A stretch of 64,000 nt of DNA from Artemia franciscana (lineage: Eukaryota; Arthropoda; Branchiopoda; Anostraca; Artemiidae). Location of the stretch: the NCBI RefSeq assembly GCF_032884065.1, contig NC_088873.1, forward strand, positions 124,001-188,000. Direction: 5' to 3'. Of this stretch, positions 23,230 to 33,422 are shown in pieces (position 1 is the first letter of the stretch; every line of letters starts with the position of its first letter). The notes below the pieces were generated by a model, which did not search any database, had not been told where the DNA came from, and worked only from the letters and a program-made list of their open reading frames with translations. The position numbers were made by a program, and so were the translations under genes.

Positions 23230-23995
23230 CTAGATTTGCAATGGTTCAGACACTCGTAAATATATCAGAAATTATTACGACTGTGGAGTCCAGTATTTTT
23301 AGCTCTCCTGGTGAAGTTGAAAATCCAGACCTACTAAGAGGAGATATAGTAAAGAATATTCTTGATTATGAGCCGTCATGGTCGCTTTCAACTCAATCAA
23401 AGGAAGAAATTAAAATCCTCCGAAATTTGAAAAAAATGCAAAAATACAGTAATTATAAGAGCAGACAAAGGAACCAGTTGTGATTATGGATTCCGCAGAT
23501 TATCAATAAATACCCTTTTATTGGATAAAAATACTCATAAAGAAATAAAAACAGATCCCACAGATAAATACACCAAGCAGTTGAGAAAAGAATTAGAAAT
23601 TTTAAAAGACAATAGACTAATCACCCCTCAAATGTACATAAAATTTTACCCAAAAGGTTGTTCAGCCCCAAAATTTCATGGTCTACCCAAAATTCATAAG
23701 AAGGATACTCCGTTACGTCCTATTGTAGCATGTTATAGCTCTCCAGCTACAGGTGTAGGAAAATTCTTAGCCACAATTTTCAAGCCTCTTTTAACCACAT
23801 AGAAATCTTATATAAAAAATTCCATAGATCTTGTTGAGAAGCTGAAAAATCAAAGTATAACAGAAAAAACTATCTTATGTAGTTTTGATGCAGTTTCCAT
23901 GTGCACTTTATGCGATGTCCAAAAATGTCAACAGGCTTTCCAAAGAAAATTAGAGAACAATTTCTGCTTTCTAATTTCTAAGATCTAAAATCTAG
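23230..23995 (+). pseudogene. Penelope-like reverse transcriptase, N-terminal part
   Basis: Frames at 23241-23483 and 23521-23802, plus neighbouring pieces, give RADKGTS, then DPTDKYTKQLRKELEILKD, APKFHGLPKIHKKDTPLRPI and SPATGVGKFLATI, then CSFDAVSMCTL. Together they match the RT N-terminus of Penelope-like elements (the YGLPKIHK and PLRPI segments and the FDVVSLYT block). Stops at 23481 and 23802 and frameshifts kill it. It is cut off near 23990, where a MITE-like repeat begins, so the catalytic YxDD block and nuclease are missing. Confidence 0.8.
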
Positions 23996-24183
23996 TATAT
24001 AGATTTGGTATTTTGGATAGGTATTTCTATTTAATATAATACGTTATGGGCGGCCTGCTTTCCATAATATTCTGCTGTAGTTCCCATAATTTTTATAATA
24101 AAGTGCTGTATTTACATCAAATTTTAGCATATCTTATTAGGATTAATCTAACTTCACTTATTCGGTGGGTTCCGTATAATTAG
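23960..24183. repeat. family-C MITE, partial copy
   Basis: Contains tttaatataatacgttatgg, gcggcctgctttccataat and the right end ttcggtgggttccgtataat. These correspond to 39420-39597, including its terminal repeat. The left end is not clear. Confidence 0.6.
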
Positions 24184-24813
24184 CAAGCACTGTACATTTT
24201 GTCCCCCTCCCTTATGTTATCGTGGATTGACGCCCCTAAGTACACCTAATCATACGCTTCTTTAGGGTTTAAAAATTCTAATTTACGTTCGTCCGGATAT
24301 TGCACAAAACATGCAGCTTCCTGTCCATCATAATAGAGCAGGGTATTTTATACAGAAGATGTACTTAAATTTGAGCGTGGTATTCTAAACCGTGATGTAG
24401 AGGATGATTGTAGTGTGTCTCGATTTTTAAACAAAATAGCAGCCTTTAGCTATTGCGTCATTTTAGTGTTTTCACTGTAAATTACCAGCATATCTGCTGA
24501 TCCGAGAACAGAGCTACTGGTTCCAGCAGTAGTGATAGCGAGTGTGTATGGCAAGCATGTGAATGACTGTTCTGTGATGAGCTGAAAAGGATAACCAATA
24601 TTGTTACGGATGTCATATGATGAGCAAATTATTACTTCTAACTCTTTTACTAGGTAATTAAATAGTCCAAATTTTGTGTAGGCTAATTTAGCACGGATTT
24701 ACCGCCAAGGCCAATTTGTTCTTTCTACGTTGACCATAGGCATTTTTTCGCGAGCTGGAAAGCAAAGCCAGGTTAGCTTTCCATTCTTCGCGACTGCGAA
24801 ATTATGCAATACC
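24184..24813. other. unassigned stretch
   Basis: No coding frame, RNA gene or known repeat was seen. A small inverted repeat (gctggaaagcaaagc / ggttagctttcc) occurs near 24751-24785. Confidence 0.35.
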
Positions 24814-25245
24814 CATGGTCAATGTTCCTATTACCTGAGCAATTGTTTAGGGTCATGAAACTGCTGTTAATAGATACATTTTGACTTCTTGAACATCTTT
24901 TCTCTCTTGCAAAACTGCCGCAAACTCACTTTTATGGAGTTACTATATATTTTCAGATTAGGGGGGAAGCATATAATATATTAAATACAGCAATGTATTA
25001 CACCAGATTTGTTTCTAAACTATTACAGATTCGCGATTTCAAATATCAGATCAACGAAAACGGAAATAATTTCGCAATTCTATATGTGTAAATTCAAGAA
25101 TATTTGGGCCGGAATAACTCCATAACGGTGAGTTTGCGATAGTTTTGCAAGGGAGAAAAGATGTTTCAAAAGCCAAAATGCATCTATTAACAATAGCTTC
25201 ATGACCCTAAATAATTGTTCAGGTAAAAAGAACATTGACCATACC
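24814..25245. repeat. foldback element with ~130 bp inverted arms
   Basis: Left arm 24814-24942 and right arm 25112-25245 are inverted copies at roughly 85% identity by eye. ggtcaatgttcc pairs with gaacattgacc, gggtcatgaaactgctgtta with taacaatagcttcatgaccc, and gcaaaactgccgcaaactca with tgagtttgcgatagttttgc. The loop is about 170 bp. No protein is encoded. The minus-strand frame 25080-25331 only crosses the arm. Confidence 0.8.
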
Positions 25246-25246
25246 C

Positions 25247-25420
25247 TTATCCAAGCCGAGTGGTTAGCGCTCCGGACTTGAAATCTCTGGGAAAAAACAC
25301 GGGAAGCGTCGAATGATTTGCCCCCAATCACGCATTGCAGTCCCAGTCGAAGGCATCAAATGAGGAAATCGGTAACTGCGCAACGCAGACTCTTGGTCAG
25401 CATGCAATTTTTTTTCAGTT
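25247..25420 (+). repeat. tRNA-derived SINE-like sequence
   Basis: ccgagtggttagcgctccgg looks like the D-arm and A box of a leucine/serine-type tRNA, as in many SINE heads. The B box is weak (gcgtcgaatgatt). It is followed by non-tRNA sequence and a T-rich tail. It directly abuts the right arm of the foldback. It is not a functional tRNA because no complete cloverleaf can be drawn. Confidence 0.5.
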
Positions 25421-26191
25421 TTAAGTTTAAGTTATTCGTTAGAAGACAATAATTAGATAGAGTCGGGAAGCGGTCCCAGAACGCTAATGGAAAGTGATTC
25501 TGGCTATTGGTTTTTGGCGCTAAGTTCAAATTATTAAACTCAACAATATAGCTTCGCTATTTCTTGTTTTTGTTATTAATTATTTTCAGTAGTCAATAGC
25601 ATTTTAGAAAACCTTACAAGTGAATTGCCGAGATCAATTATTATTGCTGATTTATACACAAAAATCTTTATAACAATAGAAGCATGGTCAGTTTCTTAAT
25701 AACTTGCTTTTTCTGTCGATATTTGTGACATGACCGTATAATTTTCTGTAGCCTGTTTTATAATCCAGCTCTAATTTTTGCAATTAACAGAATATTGTGA
25801 TAGCCAAAAAAAAAAAAAAAAAAAAAAAAATAGACACACCTTTAGGATCAGAATTTCATCCTGAATCAGAACTTAACACTCATTTATGTTGTAAATTTAC
25901 TTTACCCCTCCCCTAATAGTCACCTGTCATATATTTTATATTGTTTACACTCTTCACACTCTATATCGTAATAGCTAAGAAGTAGCCATATAGTTAGAGT
26001 CAGAGTTTCATCCTGAATGGAAATATGACACCCATTTGCATCAGAGATTCATTTTACCCCCCTCCCCCCCTGAAAAAAACATAGCATATAACTTTAGCGA
26101 CGGGGACAGAATAAATTAACGCCGCAATTGAATGCTATATTCTAAGTGTCTATCCTATATATCCTAAGGGTAATGTTTGTTTGGTACTCGT
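25421..26191. other. AT-rich stretch with a 28-nt A run
   Basis: No gene was seen. Oligo-A occurs around 25806-25830. Two related passages (25840-25925 and 25995-26070, with tcagaatttcatcctgaatc and acccatttgca) form a diverged direct repeat. Confidence 0.4.
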
Positions 26192-26510
26192 GTCTTATAG
26201 CCACCGCACTCAAGTTCTGTCGAGAAGTGAAATTTGGTTAATGCTGATGTAATGATACAAAATATGATAATACTTTATCAACAAAATTATGGAAACTACA
26301 ACAAATTATAGAAGGGGGGCCTCCGAGACCGCATTATATTAAATAAGTAACCTAAACTAACCTAACCAAAATACCAACTAAATGTTTAATTAAAATATAG
26401 CTACAATGCAGTTCCCCACCGAGTCGAAGCTAATATTGTCTGGTGTAAAGACAATGAAAACCGTTTATTGTCTCATATTCGCGATATCTTGAGTGCGGTG
26501 ACTATAAGAC
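26192..26510. mobile_element. family-C MITE, 319 bp with near-perfect 23-bp TIR
   Basis: The left end gtcttatagccaccgcactc and the right end (reverse complement gtcttatagtcaccgcactc) match in 22 of 23 positions. No transposase is encoded. The interior shares aattatggaaactacaacaa and the 'ggcctcc..accgcattatatt' segment with other family members at 23960-24183, 34640-35002 and 39265-39597. No clear target duplication is visible, so the superfamily is undecided. Confidence 0.85.
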
Positions 26511-27256
26511 AAAATTACCGTTTTTTTTTAGCTATTTCAATATACTGAGATGAAATCTTACCTATTTTAAATAGCTTAAAAAACACAAAAGATAAAACCC
26601 ACGACCATTAGGTAGTAACGGGGGGGGGGGTAAATTTGTGACCCAAATGAATGTTTTTGTTCAGGATGAAATTTTGATCCCAAATATATGTCTTTTTCTA
26701 GTTATATCAATGATCCATTAATCGGCAAATTTACCGGTAACACTGGAGAGTATATTGATTCCCCATAATAACTGGATTGAAAATAAATCAATTTCTTCTT
26801 AAGGTTCATCTTTTTATTATGTTATTTTAACTTAACCTTTGTTGCGTACCTCTTTTGAAGGAAAGGTGACCTAACAATACTTCTAAGTGCTATAGATGTA
26901 TAATTTAAATATAAATATAATACTTCTATGTACTACGAGTAAATCCTCTATGTAACATAAACTACAAGTATCCCTACACTAGATTCCTTTGTACATACGT
27001 GTTATAGCGACCACCCTTTTTTCTTGATCTGTAATGAAACCAATTTTCTGCGTCCACTCGGACATACTCAGCGTAACCTGAGCGAGATAATATTATATGC
27101 AGGCATATTTTAATTAAACATTTGATATATAGAAGTTGCTAGTTATTTATGTTTTGCCGAGGACGGCCCTTGAGCATAGGACCGAAATATTTATTCGAAT
27201 TAGAATTACTCTGTCTTGCGAAAAGAATTCCCTATTGTCCGTCTTGTTTTTGTTGT
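26511..27256. other. AT-rich stretch with a possible family-C edge
   Basis: No gene was seen. gttatagcgaccaccc near 27001-27016 resembles the family-C terminus. A hammerhead-like core lies at 27157-27187. A G run and a fragment similar to 25840-25925 occur near 26620-26690. Confidence 0.35.
27157..27187 (+). ncRNA. hammerhead-like motif
   Basis: ccgagga (27157-27163), stem cggccc ... ggaccg with one mismatch, then gaaa (27184-27187), followed by tatttattcg. It is similar in layout to 22549-22581 and 37892-37924. Stems I and III were not established. Confidence 0.28.
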
Positions 27257-27257
27257 T

Positions 27258-27910
27258 CAAACAGTAAGTAGCAACCCGGCTCAATAGTAACCGAAACTCT
27301 AAAAAATGAAATTCTGATGCCAATAGTTAAATCAAAAGAATTGCATTTTAATGCTGATTTTAAATACATAAGTTTCATCAAGATTAATTATACCCATTAA
27401 AAGTTACGAGCCTGAGAAAATTTGCCTTATTTTAGAATGTAGGGGGAAACACCCGCTAAGATTCTTCCACCATCAGATTCAGCGTATCAGAAAACCCTGC
27501 AGTGGATGTTTCAAGCTCTATTTATAAAAATGTGGAATTTCGTATTTTTTGCCAGAATACAGATCACGGATGCGTGTTTTTTTTTCCTGGGGTGATCGTA
27601 TCAACCCTTGGTCCTAGAATGTCGCAAGAGGGATTATTCTGACGGAAATTAAAAGTTCTCGTCCCCTTTTTAAGTGACCAACAAATTGGAGGGCACCTAG
27701 GCCCCCTCCCACGCTCATTTTGTCCCGAAGTCTCCGAATCAAAATTATGAGATAGCCATTTTGTTCAGCAGAGTCAAAAAAACTAATAATTATGTCTTTT
27801 GGGACAGCTTAATCCCCCACAGTTCCAGGGGGAGGGACTGCAAATTACAAACTTTGACCATTGTTCACATATAGTAATGGTTATTAAGAAGTGTACAGAT
27901 ATTTTCAGGG
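27258..27910 (-). repeat. family-B repeat, reverse orientation
   Basis: Starts with a truncated terminal hairpin (caaacagtaagtagcaaccc) and follows family order in reverse: aaccgaaactctaaaaaatg, gattcagcgtatcagaaaac, tcctggggtgatcgtatcaa, ccatttgtttcagc-like text, then the 'ggttattaagaagtgta' segment. Confidence 0.75.
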
Positions 27911-28039
27911 GAAATTTTTTGCGTTGAGGGGAGAGGGGGCTACGTGGGAGGATCTTTCCATGGAGGAATTTTTCATGAGAGAAGACAATTTCCATGAGAG
28001 GGGCGCAGGATTATTTTTTAGCATTATTTAAAAAAGCAA

Positions 28040-28320
28040 TGAAAAATAAGTAAAAACAGTTTTTCAGCTAGAAGTAAGGAGCAGCATTAAAGCCTAAAAC
28101 GAACATAAATTATTACACATATAAAAGGGTCCGGATCCTCCACAATACCTCGCTCTTTACGCTAAAATATTTTTAGTAGCTTCAACTATTTATTCAACTA
28201 TTTCATTCTTAAAGAATTGGGACAAAATTCAAGCTTTAATGCAAAGAGCGAGGTATTGACGAGGGGGCGAACCCCCTTATATAAGTAATGAAAACATATA
28301 AATATAGAAGTTCGTTACGC
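28040..28320. repeat. family-H hairpin repeat
   Basis: Left arm: agaagtaaggagcagcatta, aaacgaacataaatt, caatacctcgctctttacgc. Right arm: gcaaagagcgaggtattgac, then cgaacccccttatataagta. Beyond that the right arm changes into a segment shared with about 31540-31620 (aatatagaagttcgttacgc). Confidence 0.75.
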
Positions 28321-28559
28321 AAGTTAATTCGTAAGCTAACTATATTTATTACTAATAAAAACGTTCGTAAAAAATAAAAAGTTCTAGTTGCCTTTTTAAG
28401 TAACCAAAAATTGGAGCAACTAGGCCTCCTGTCCCACCCCTTTTTTATCAAAATCGTCCGCTCAAAACAATCAGAGAGCCATTTAGCCAAAAAAAAAAAA
28501 ATAATATGCAAATTTGTGTTAATTATTCATGTGCGATGAGCCAAAATCAAAACATGCGT

Positions 28560-28725
28560 TATTAAGTTTTTTTAACTGCAAGTAAGGAGCGACATTAAAA
28601 CTTAAAACTAACAGAAATTATTCTGTATATGGAAGGGGTTGTCACTTCCTCAACACCTCGCTCTTTACGCTATAGTTTTTCAATGTTTTAAAAAGTAGAC
28701 TTGAGAGAAAGAGTCGAACTCTAGC
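28560..28725. repeat. family-H left half
   Basis: Left-arm landmarks (gtaaggagcgacattaaaac, taacagaaattattctgtat, cacctcgctctttacgc) continue into the centre (ttttaaaaagtagacttgag) and then stop. The right arm is missing. Confidence 0.7.
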
Positions 28726-29630
28726 ATTATTTGCATAAGACACAGAACATTTGGCGTTATTATGATAAATGCAATGATAAATTGCAAATAGGTCTTGATA
28801 AGAATGGCCGGATTTGGGATATTTGCTCCTTTTTGGCACTTTTTGAGGCGATTTGTGTTAATTTTTTCAAATTTCTAATATTTTGTTGTTTTCTCGGGGG
28901 GGGGGGATCGTTCACTCGGCACATTTTGATTAGAAAAATGGAGCCTTGGCGCATTTTAACTTTTATGGTGGCGCAACTTTAAAACAAACATCTGGCAACA
29001 TTGACTAGTAGACCTCAGTTTTCAGTTGCTAGATTAATGATTTTATATGTTTAATGTTGGTTTCTCAAGAATTTTGCTTTGTTCATTGCTAACTTATTTG
29101 ACGAAAGACTGGACACATGCTATAACTGGACGTATCCTTTAGAGGGGGCTCTTAGTCATCTGAATCGAAAGCCATGAGTACTTAGTGAAATATTCTTGAA
29201 GGTTGGCTACCCAGGTCTCGGCTTCTTTGGTGATTCGAGTTGGATAATTACTAATCAAGGATAATGTACGTAGATCCGGTGTACACAGAAAAATTTCAAG
29301 AAGGAGACTCTGAGGAATTATATTTCAGGAAATTCTAACCCATTATTTTCCAACTTTCCAGGAGAGGGAGCCCTTCTGGCTAGTCTCAGGAGCAAAGCCC
29401 CATCTCGCCACCTGTGGGTACAATTATGTATATGTCCTTAAAAAAGGCGTACTGTTGTAATTAAAGACCTTGACTTTTCGATAGTATTTTCTCCTAAATT
29501 AGCGTTTTTTCCGTTCTTGTGTGACCATCAACTTATTATATGTGCAACTTTGCCAATAGCTTTGTTATTTCTAATTCTCTTGATCTCCAAAATTGTCTGA
29601 AATTTCGGGCTTTATATACAGCTGATTTTT
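28726..29630. other. unassigned stretch
   Basis: No domain was recognised. A short inverted-repeat neighbourhood around a G run (28898-28906) holds opposing frames that are each other's shadows. Confidence 0.35.
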
Positions 29631-29635
29631 TTCAG

Positions 29636-29939
29636 TATTTGATCTTCTCTCGCCTGGAATTTGTATCTTTTTTCAAGAATCATTTCCCAGTCCCCAAATC
29701 CAAAATATCAGTCAGTTTCGTCATGGTGACAACACCCTTGACAACGATCATGAAAACGTCGAAAAATCTCTGGAACAGCATAATGAAAAAACGATGGAAG
29801 TAGAAGATTTGAACAAAATTCTTGACACTGACCATGAGTATTTAGATGAAGAAGATGATATAGTTTTATGGAAGGCAGTTGTAACGAGTTTGGCAGAATG
29901 GAATTACTTAAAGCTTTTGAACAAAAGGAACGGAAGAGA
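29636..29939 (+). CDS. orphan exon of an unrecognised acidic protein
   Basis: An open frame reading in phase from 29638 is bounded by a polypyrimidine tract and tttttttcag at 29635 and by a strong donor, ga|gtaagt, at 29939/29940. A second possible acceptor is tttcccag at 29690. The encoded peptide is rich in Asp, Glu and Asn (NDHENVEKSLEQHNEKTMEV, DHEYLDEEDD) and then becomes helical and basic (LWKAVVTSLAEWNYLKLLNK). The next codon after the donor would be a stop, so splicing is needed to continue; the exon ends in phase 2. I recognise no family. No partner exon was found on either side. It could be a genuine host exon or an old element exon. Confidence 0.45.
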
Positions 29940-29945
29940 GTAAGT

Positions 29946-30474
29946 AAAAATTTTTGTGTTTTTCAAACACATAATATCACTTCTACGTTTAAAATTCGTA
30001 ACTGGCAGTTACACACAGGGGCATGAATTGGGACGGAGGAGGGGAGGGAAATATCATAGAAATAAAGGTCGTAGAAATCGTAATTAGAATTAAAATTTCA
30101 TTATTTGAAAATAACAATATAGACAGTGGACCTATCAAACAGTTCGGAGTTGCAAACTTTAAGTAAGGAGTTTATCAGCAAAATAGTAAGAAAAACTCTA
30201 AAAAACAGGATTATGATAGCAAGAGATACATCAAAAGAAGGGACATTTTATCCTGATTACAATTTGCAAAACTGTTTAAGTTTAATGCTGCTCGCTCTCA
30301 AAGTTACGAGCCTGAGAAAATTTGCCTGGTTGTAGAAAAAGAGGAGAGGGATTTCCTACGGTGAGAATTCTCCATGGGACAAATGTTTCCAATGGGAATT
30401 TTCCACGGGAATATTTCTTCACTGGGGGGGGGGGGGGGATTTCCTGGCATGATTTGAAAAACGGTAAAAATTCA
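29946..30474. repeat. intervening DNA with truncated family-B copy (30133-30345, reverse)
   Basis: atcaaacagttcggagttgc starts a shortened reverse B copy (aaaactctaaaaaacaggat, atcaaaagaa, agttacgagcctgagaaaat). It ends near 30345, where gaattctccatggg low-complexity spacer and a G run (30425-30438) follow. Confidence 0.55.
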
Positions 30475-30790
30475 ATTAAAAAACGAGGGTTTTCAGCTAA
30501 AAGCAAGGGGTAGCATTTAACTTAAAACCAACAGAAATTGAGAGGGCTGCCCGTTCCTCAACCCTCACTCCTTACACTACATTTTACTTTTTTGTCATTT
30601 TTCATTAAGAAAGACTGCCCAAATACAAGGGCCAGTGGATTTGAATGAGAAGTAAAAAGCTTTAAATATTAAGCGTAAAGAGCAAGGGTTGAAGAACGGG
30701 CAGCCCCCACCCTCAGATACGAATGATTTCTGTTCGTTTGAAGTTTTAACGTTGTTAAAACAATTTCAATTAAAATTAAATTTAAAACGT
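30475..30790. repeat. family-H hairpin repeat
   Basis: Left: ttttcagctaaaagcaaggg, ctgcccgttcctcaaccctc. Right: agggttgaagaacgggcag, ttctgttcgtttgaagtttt. The arms complement each other around a centre near 30600. Confidence 0.7.
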
Positions 30791-31023
30791 TTTCAATTAA
30801 AATTGAAGTGCTTTTAGAGCTTTCTAGCCCTTTGTTTTTCAACCTTAAACACTAATTTCCATTTCACATTGTTCAACGGCCAAAAATTCGCTGTTGAGTA
30901 GGGTAATCGAAAGGGAGGGCAAGATATCGCTTCGATTTGAACTCAAATTATAAGAAGGAAAAATAATTATATAAATAAATAAATTATCTGTAACAATTTG
31001 TAGATTAAAATAAGTCCTTAAAA

Positions 31024-31322
31024 GATTAAATAAAAAAACAAGTTTTTTGAAATGAAAGTAAGGAGCGACATTAAAACTTAAAACGAACAGAAATTACTCC
31101 GTATATGAAAGGAGCTTTTCCTCCTCGACACCCCGCTCTTTACGCTAAAGTTTTTTATTGTTTTAAAAAGTGGAGTTGCGAGAAAGAATCAAACTTTAGC
31201 GCAAGGAGCTGGGTGTCGAGGAGGAAAAGCCCCTTTCATATACGGAGTAATTTCTGTTCGTTTTAAGTTTAAATGTCGCTCCTTACTTTCATTTCAAAAA
31301 ACTTGTTTTTATTTAATTTCTG
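31024..31322. repeat. family-H long hairpin repeat, best-preserved copy
   Basis: The left arm 31024-31150 and right arm 31195-31322 are near-perfect inverted copies: gattaaataaaaaaacaagt / acttgtttttatttaatttc, atgaaagtaaggagcgacat / atgtcgctccttactttcat, tactccgtatatgaaagg / cctttcatatacggagta, and ctcctcgacaccccgctc / gagctgggtgtcgaggag. About 45 bp separate them. RNA across it would fold into a stem of about 125 bp. No protein is encoded, and the termini are not those of a DNA-transposon superfamily I can name. Confidence 0.9.
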
Positions 31323-31559
31323 AAACTTTTTGAATTAATGCATGTATGATTTTGGCTCTCCGTATATAAATTATTAAATAATGAAATTTGCAATATTAAT
31401 TCTGTTTTTGGCTAAATGGCTTTCTCTTAGTTTTGATCAGACAATTTTGAGAAATAAGGGGTGGGGAAGGATGGCTAGTTGCCCTCAATTTTTTGGCTAC
31501 TTAAAAAAGCAACTAGATCTTTTGATTTTTAACGAACGTTTTTGTTAGTAAAAAATATA
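31323..31559. other. linker between H repeats
   Basis: Shares gccatttagccaaa/tttggctaaatggc and 'ttgccctcaattttttggct' with 28380-28500 in opposite orientation, so it is part of the same composite repeat. No gene. Confidence 0.45.
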
Positions 31560-31905
31560 CGTAACTTAAGAATTAACTTACGTAACAAACTTTTATATTC
31601 TTATATTTTTGATTATATATATGAGGGGGTTGGTCCCCTCGTTAATACCTCGCTCTTCACACTAAATCTTGTTTTGTCCCAATTCTTTAAGAATGACCCT
31701 TGAATCAGAAAGGCCGTAGAATAAATAGTTGAAATTACTTAAAAAAATTTTAGCATAAAGAGCGAAGTATTTATCTCCTCCTAAATACCTCGTTCTTTAT
31801 GCTAAAGTATTTTTAGAACCCCTCATATGCGTAATAATCTCTGTTCGTTTTAAGTTTTAATGCTTCTCCTTACTTTCAATTGAAAAAACTTTTTCTTGTT
31901 TATAT
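31560..31905. repeat. family-H hairpin repeat, rearranged
   Basis: Holds ggttggtcccctcgttaata, cctcgctcttcac, an inner partner gcataaagagcgaagtattt, a second cctcgttctttatgc and the right-arm end (tctgttcgttttaagtttta, cttctccttactttcaattg). The duplicated centre suggests recombination between copies. Confidence 0.6.
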
Positions 31906-32059
31906 TTTCATTGTTTGTTTTTTTAATAGTAATGCTAGAAAATCCTGCACCCTTTTCATTGAATTTCTCTTCTCCCATGAAATATTCCTCCAAGTAAAGA
32001 TCCTCCCATATAGCCCCCTCCCCTGAACCCTATACCCAAACCAAAAAAATCCCCCTGAT
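31906..32059. repeat. degenerate spacer
   Basis: Variants of aaatattcctccaagtaaag and ccccctcccctgaa, identical in style to 57540-57690. It links the H and B repeats. Confidence 0.5.
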
Positions 32060-32775
32060 AACGTCGGTACACTTCCCAGTAACCATTACTGTATGTAAAG
32101 ATTGGTCAAAGTTTGTAACTTGCAGCCCCTCCCCCAGCGACTTTGGGGGGTAAGTCATCCCCAAAGACCTAGTTATTATGGTTTTCGACTATGCGGAACA
32201 AAATGGCTATCTCAAAATGTTGATCCGTTGACTTTGGGAAAAAAAAGCGTGGGAGGGGGCCTAGGTGCCCTCCAATTTTTTTGGTCACTTAAAAAGGGCA
32301 CTAGAACTTTTCATTTCCGTTAGAATGAGCCCTCTTGAAACACTCTAGGACCACTTGGTCGATACGATGACCCCTGGGAAAAAGAAAAAACAAACAAATA
32401 AGCACGCACCCGTGATTTGTCTTCTGACAAAAAATACAAAATTCCACATTTTTGTAGATTGGACCTTGAAATTTTTTCTATAGAGTTCTCTGATACGCTG
32501 AATGCGATGGCGTGATTTTCGTTAAGATCCTATGACTTTTGGGGGGTGTTACCCCCTATTTTCCAGAATAAGGCAAATTGTCTCAGGCTCGTAACTTTTG
32601 ATGACAAAGACTAAATTTTATGAAACTTATATATTTAAAATCAGCATAAAAATCCGATTCTTTTGATATATCTTTTAGCATCGAAATTCCGTTTTTTAGA
32701 GTCTCGTTTACTATTGAGCCAGGTCGCTCCTTACTACAGTTCGTTACCACGAACTGTTTGATACCATCAGACGTT
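32060..32775 (+). repeat. family-B repeat, full-length reference copy
   Basis: Begins with cacttcccagtaaccattac and passes gtcatccccaaagacc, acaaaatggctatctcaaaa, gggggcctaggtgccctcca, ggtcacttaaaaagggcact, aggaccacttggtcgatacg, tctgatacgctgaatgcgat, ttactattgagccaggtcgc. It ends in a perfect 8-bp hairpin (32737-32756, cagttcgt / acgaactg, loop tacc) plus tttgat. No complete ORF was found. Minus-strand codons 32583-32740 are open and resemble other copies. Confidence 0.85.
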
Positions 32776-33422
32776 TGAAGTCGCAAAAGGAGTGACAGCA
32801 CCGGGCCATATATTGGACTGAGCGTAAGGTGGGGTAGTAATCTTTTGTAAATATTTTTTTTTTCACTGAATTGAATATTTAATGTCAAAACAGATCTATT
32901 GCTCAAAAAGTACATTGTTATTCACAACCCAGAAACATGATTGCAAGAGAGATTCGGGGTTGTGTTGTGTGTAGTTTTTTGCTCCCAATGCCCAGAGCCA
33001 TTGATATGTTACCCGTCGCACTGAATTGTATTGGTACTATATTACTCAGTGGCGTTGAATCACAGAAATGCAGGGGGAGGGGAAATGTGTTTCCCTTTCA
33101 AAATTTAGGGGAGGAGCAATTTTTTTTTCAATTTTTTACCACGTTGAACCTGAGAATAAACAAGCAAAACTATTTAGTTAAGTGCGCTTACGCTTTTCAT
33201 AAGTAAAATTTAAAACATCAACAATCTGTTAATCCCCAAAGACAACTATTCCATCAAGAGCAAGCTACAGCTTAAGTTGTACACCAGTATAAACTAACTA
33301 GTGGTTCCCAAAGACAACTACAACTTTAAAAGTAAGCCACACCATCTTTAGGTGCAATATATTTTTAGCTTGTTTTTGCTAACTTTCCACCAACCTTTCT
33401 TTTTTTTATTTGGTACCCACCA
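32776..33422. other. unassigned stretch
   Basis: No gene or named repeat. A diverged direct repeat appears near 33240-33330 (ccccaaagacaactattcca / tcccaaagacaactacaact). Confidence 0.35.
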
